A stretch of 64,000 nt of DNA. Source: JAAUTY01 sp964397305 (GTDB lineage Bacteria; Cyanobacteriota; Cyanobacteriia; Cyanobacteriales; Spirulinaceae). The stretch lies in assembly GCA_964397305.1 (NCBI GenBank), contig CAYNIP010000018.1:1-64000 (forward strand), given 5' to 3'. Each line of letters begins with the position of its first letter. The stretch's first letter is position 1. Under the pieces are notes generated by a model. It was not told the DNA's origin. It ran no database searches and saw nothing but the letters and a program-made list of their open reading frames with translations. The position numbers were made by a program, and so were the translations under genes. Below are positions 61,401 to 64,000 of the stretch, piece by piece.

Positions 61401-64000
61401 GACGCTCAACGATCTCATGCTCGATCCGCGCCTGGCCGGCCCGGTCGCCTTCCTGCCCGGGCAAGGGGCCCAGGTTGCCTTGCAGGGAAGCGGCACGGAT
61501 CGCGTGCAAGCCTCCCTAGACGGCCGCTACCGCCCCCTCAGCCTAGATCTCCGCCTGGGAGAGGCAGGGGTCACGGGCCGGCGCACGGGGCCCCAAACCT
61601 TCACCGCCACGGTCCAGGGTCTGCGCTTGGATCTGGTTCGGCCCTTGCTACCAGCAGATTTGCTGACGCCGACACTGCTTGCCCAGCCCTTAGGCGGGGA
61701 ACTTCAGGGCCGCTTCGACCTCGATTTGACCACCGACCACCTGGCGGGCACGGTGGCGATCGCTCGTCCCCACATCGGCCCGCTGCGGGGCGAACGGTTC
61801 ACCGGGGAACTGGACTACCGCGCCGGGGCGATCGCCCTCCGCGACGGTCGCTGGCAAGCTGGCGCAACCGAATACCGCATTACCAGCCGCCTAGCCCCCT
61901 TCGGGCCCCAGCCCCAGGTTGAGGCCCAGATCGAGATTGTCGCAGGCCAAGTGCAAGACCTACTAGCAGCCCTGAATCTGGCGGATTTTCCCGACCTCCG
62001 CCACCTGATCCAGGACTTCCAGGTAACGGCTCCCGGCCGCGCCGCTGACCTCGCCACCCTCGCCGCCGGCCTACCCGAAGCCACCTTAGAAGACCAAGTG
62101 CGTCGCCTGGCTGAGATCCAAGCCCTCCGCCAGCAGCAAGAGGACGCCCGCCGCGCCGCCATTCCCCTCCCCGATCTCGGCGAAGCTCGCGGACACTTCA
62201 ATGGGCTGATCACCCTCGGCGGCCCCCTCAATCAGGGTTTGAACGCGCTCCAGGCCCGGTTCAACCTCGCGGGGAGTGACTGGGAATGGGGTTCCTACTT
62301 TGCTGATGCCATGATCGCACGCGGTGACTTTCAGAACGGCGTCTTGACCATTCTCCCCCTGCGCTTCCGCACGGGCGAGGGTGAGATCGCCCTGGCGGGC
62401 AGTTTCGGGGCTGAGGCCATCTCGGGGCAGTTGGAGATCACGGAGTTGCCCATCGACACCCTCCAGGACATCATCCCCCTGCCGCCCTGGGTCGGTTTCC
62501 GGGGACGGATCAATGCCTCTGTAGCCCTAGCGGGAACCGAGGTCAATCCCCAGGCCCAAGGAACCATCCAGATTGCCGATGCGGAGTTGAATGAAACCCC
62601 CGTCTACACAGCGGCGGGCGGCTTCAACTACAACAACGCCGTGTTGCGCTTTGCCGGCAACAGCACCCTCGCTGAAGGTGGCACGCCCCTCACCCTGCGC
62701 GGCCGGATTCCCTACCGCCTACCGCTCCCTCAGGCCCAGCCGCCCGATAGCTATGACTTCAATCTCGTGGCCCGAGCCCAAGACGACGGCCTCGCCATCT
62801 TAAATTTCTTCACCAACCGTTACCTCACCTGGCAAGTCGGCCAGGGAGAAGCGGATATCGAGATTTCCGGCCAAATTAACCCCCAACAGCAGCGGGTTGA
62901 GAGCCTGATTACCCAAGGCTTGATCACGATTGAGCAGGCTGAATTGGGCTCGCGAGTTGTGCCAGAGCCGATTACGGACGTTCAGGGTCAGATCGTGCTC
63001 AACACCGACCGGATCGAGGTTCCCGGGCTCACCGGTCGCTTCGGGGGCGGCGATTTACGCCTCGCCGGGGGGCTGCCCACCTACCAGGCCCTAGAGGAGT
63101 TGGAGCAACCGCTGACGCTAGAGCTGGATCGCCTCAAGTTGCGGCTCAAGGGCCTGATGGAGGGGGATGTCCGGGGCGCGGTGACGGTGGCCGGAACCGT
63201 GCTCGACCCGAAGCTGACCGGGGCCATCGATCTCGAAGAAGGGAGCCTCCAACTGGCGGGAGCTGTGGGCCGCCAGCAAGGACTCCGGCAGCGACCCCGG
63301 GGCAATTTCTTCCAACGCTGGGTTGAGTTTGACGATCTGCGCTTGGTGCTGGGTCGGAATTTCTTCATCACCCAGCCGGGTATCCTCAGCTTCGAGGCCG
63401 ATGGCACGCTGACCCTGGCAGGAACCCTAGAGCAGTTGGAGCCACGGGGGACGATTCGCCTCGAGCGCGGGGCGATCAATCTCTTCACTACGCAACTGCG
63501 CTTGGACCGGAGCGAGGAGAATATTGCTCGCTTCACCCCGGTTCACGGCTTTGATCCGTTCCTGAACCTAGTGTTGACTGGCACGGTTACAGATGTGACG
63601 ACGCGAACGATTCAGATCTCGCCGGGGGCCCAATCGTCGGAAATTGTCGATACGCCACGTACCTTGGGTTCGGTCGAAACGATCCGGGTACGGGCCCGGG
63701 TGGAGGCCCTGGCCTCGGAGCTGACGGCAACGCTCAATGCGAAGGCGGCAGGAATTCCCAGTTGGCGGCAACAGGTGTTGCAGCTCTCCAGCTCTCCCTC
63801 CCGCTCGGAGACGGAGATTATTGCTCTGCTGGGGGGGAGTTTTGTCAATGCGATCGCCGGGGGCGATGATGTCGCCCTCGTAGGGGGAATTGCCAATCTT
63901 GCCGGAGGGGCGCTCCTCGGTCGCTTCCAGAGCGAGGTCGCGGAGGCCCTCGGTCTGAGTGAGTTCCGCATTTTCCCGGCGGAGGTGTTCGACCAGGACG
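58408..64000 (+). CDS. TamB/DUF490 family translocation and assembly module protein, 3' end outside the window
   Basis: One frame stays open from the ATG at 58408 to the end of the window, giving about 1864 residues. GAGGAG lies six bases upstream of the start. An Arg/Pro-rich cytoplasmic tail (SERPQPESDREPSSRPRPRT) precedes a single membrane anchor (about 28-52). The rest is the long repeated beta-strand region of TamB/AsmA-like proteins, such as LERPVELGELAGFG near the start and many short LxGxxxL turns. The C-terminal DUF490 domain begins in the last about 400 residues: IQISPGAQSSEIVDTPRTLG, then SSPSRSETEIIALLGGSF and SEFRIFPAEVF. TamB proteins bridge the periplasm and help move lipids or assemble outer-membrane proteins. 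The gene is cut by the window edge and not defective. Confidence 0.92.
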   Translation, partial: MSERPQPESDREPSSRPRPRTGPRPSRWLSFLLVLGLGSGSALATTWLLLHRFLPPTVAAILSETLERPVELGELAGFGLNHVRFGETSLPATARDPDFATVQGITARFSLWRLVRDRQLVLDLTLQRPEVYLEQAPDGRLLELPPLPERDGEGRVKVAAVSLEEAQTTLRVRQLDGSLGKPIQVDQAQGRLQLGPRYESTTFDLSGRLAEGQFSLQGAVQFPDFDLEQLTGQLSVRGQRVQLAGLSSLLPPLPLHLQSGQVGGQVQVELDGNFLNWRQNTPRLTGLVQVRDVQAVVNRLPETVRVSQGRVRLQGDRARVENVRAEVGDLQAQLSGLVSIDSGYDLEVAVAPVTLAALFDTVAWEPPDLALTGAIAVQAAITGDLEDPILSGRLTNACRPAGNRLSGPQPRTCPLRVDRLDFETVATDFTLHWGAQTLTLDRFFAQPRLGGTITAQGDLRWSEAPLAALEVQLFGLPGAALAQLYDLALPLELGEIGARAQLAIALNNPRQVRATVASQVEVGGGQVRVDPLTVVGRRFTGRLQASGLTAARLGLATPLPGNSLAGDLAVAGSLTPPLTEGLALAGQVQVAIAGGSLVIDQLQLANQQLTATVNAAGINARALLPQELPLPPLGRLAGQVQVSSQLAGFRPRAAQAVGNLGLEVAGGRAQVTQLSWESRGPILAAAQWDNLQVAQLVQPFSLPSAWGLQRGALGRTRGEARLTLPWAERSRWEAIALQGRSQITNLAGGSLVTTFSVRAGQWQAEARLAGLQARRLSTRLPAAWQTVAGGTGRLAGSLRDFSLARLQGTGSADLQLAGGRVAVSEWRLAQGQLQARLQPQGLRLATFSPALRGQLQGTLTARTDLRRPRALQAAGQVRFSEGISAIRQPLTAAFTWQGSRLAIAQAQAGDQFQARGWVDFNLAALGRSPVTAWVQSFNLETQVRNLALAPLRADLAQFTTLPLVADSLAVGGTADFSGTLAGNWRSPRLQGNLALNNLTLNDLMLDPRLAGPVAFLPGQGAQVALQGSGTDRVQASLDGRYRPLSLDLRLGEAGVTGRRTGPQTFTATVQGLRLDLVRPLLPADLLTPTLLAQPLGGELQGRFDLDLTTDHLAGTVAIARPHIGPLRGERFTGELDYRAGAIALRDGRWQAGATEYRITSRLAPFGPQPQVEAQIEIVAGQVQDLLAALNLADFPDLRHLIQDFQVTAPGRAADLATLAAGLPEATLEDQVRRLAEIQALRQQQEDARRAAIPLPDLGEARGHFNGLITLGGPLNQGLNALQARFNLAGSDWEWGSYFADAMIARGDFQNGVLTILPLRFRTGEGEIALAGSFGAEAISGQLEITELPIDTLQDIIPLPPWVGFRGRINASVALAGTEVNPQAQGTIQIADAELNETPVYTAAGGFNYNNAVLRFAGNSTLAEGGTPLTLRGRIPYRLPLPQAQPPDSYDFNLVARAQDDGLAILNFFTNRYLTWQVGQGEADIEISGQINPQQQRVESLITQGLITIEQAELGSRVVPEPITDVQGQIVLNTDRIEVPGLTGRFGGGDLRLAGGLPTYQALEELEQPLTLELDRLKLRLKGLMEGDVRGAVTVAGTVLDPKLTGAIDLEEGSLQLAGAVGRQQGLRQRPRGNFFQRWVEFDDLRLVLGRNFFITQPGILSFEADGTLTLAGTLEQLEPRGTIRLERGAINLFTTQLRLDRSEENIARFTPVHGFDPFLNLVLTGTVTDVTTRTIQISPGAQSSEIVDTPRTLGSVETIRVRARVEALASELTATLNAKAAGIPSWRQQVLQLSSSPSRSETEIIALLGGSFVNAIAGGDDVALVGGIANLAGGALLGRFQSEVAEALGLSEFRIFPAEVFDQD

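Overview
The window is chromosomal DNA from a GC-rich cyanobacterium. The evidence is the very frequent palindrome GCGATCGC, the NDH-1 subunit gene ndhM, cyanobacterial families such as the DUF928 protein and a TamB-like giant protein, a CHASE2 cyclase and a CRISPR-linked WYL regulator. Genus cannot be fixed from the sequence alone.

Layout. 0.3-9.0 kb: an ethanolamine-type permease with a glutamine synthetase-like enzyme, an ABC1 kinase, a GAF histidine kinase, a one-TM protein and ndhM. 9.4-22.9 kb: a defence island of lower GC and few GCGATCGC sites. On the plus strand it holds a broken AAA ATPase, a DUF1156 DNA methylase, a DUF433/DUF5615 toxin-antitoxin pair set between copies of a 173-bp repeat, and a PLD-SNF2 helicase. 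On the minus strand it holds a compact four-gene set: UvrD-like helicase with a possible N-terminal nuclease fold, DUF2290-like protein, Mrr-type endonuclease and DNA methylase. The island ends at tRNA-Thr and tRNA-Tyr. 23-36.5 kb: housekeeping and envelope genes (CNNM transporter, SGNH hydrolase, ExbB-like channel, amidase, aldo/keto reductase, glycosyltransferase, YraN, pentapeptide protein, dnaB, SLH lipoprotein). Dispersed hairpin-rich repeat elements lie between many of them.

36.5-47.9 kb is a CRISPR region. It holds decayed repeats and a 236-bp duplication, an array of 80 repeats and 79 spacers (38881-44648), then cas2, cas1 and csx18 on the minus strand and a divergent WYL regulator. 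No interference genes are present, so the array must rely on effectors encoded elsewhere. Several spacers encode the same short peptides with different codons, which suggests repeated capture from homologous genes of diverged invaders. A five-spacer block is duplicated inside the array.

48-64 kb returns to core genes: DUF928 protein, CHASE2 cyclase, MBL hydrolase, cbiD, an epimerase, M48 protease, a NarL-type two-component pair, an LTXXQ-like periplasmic protein, and the start of a TamB family gene that runs off the window.
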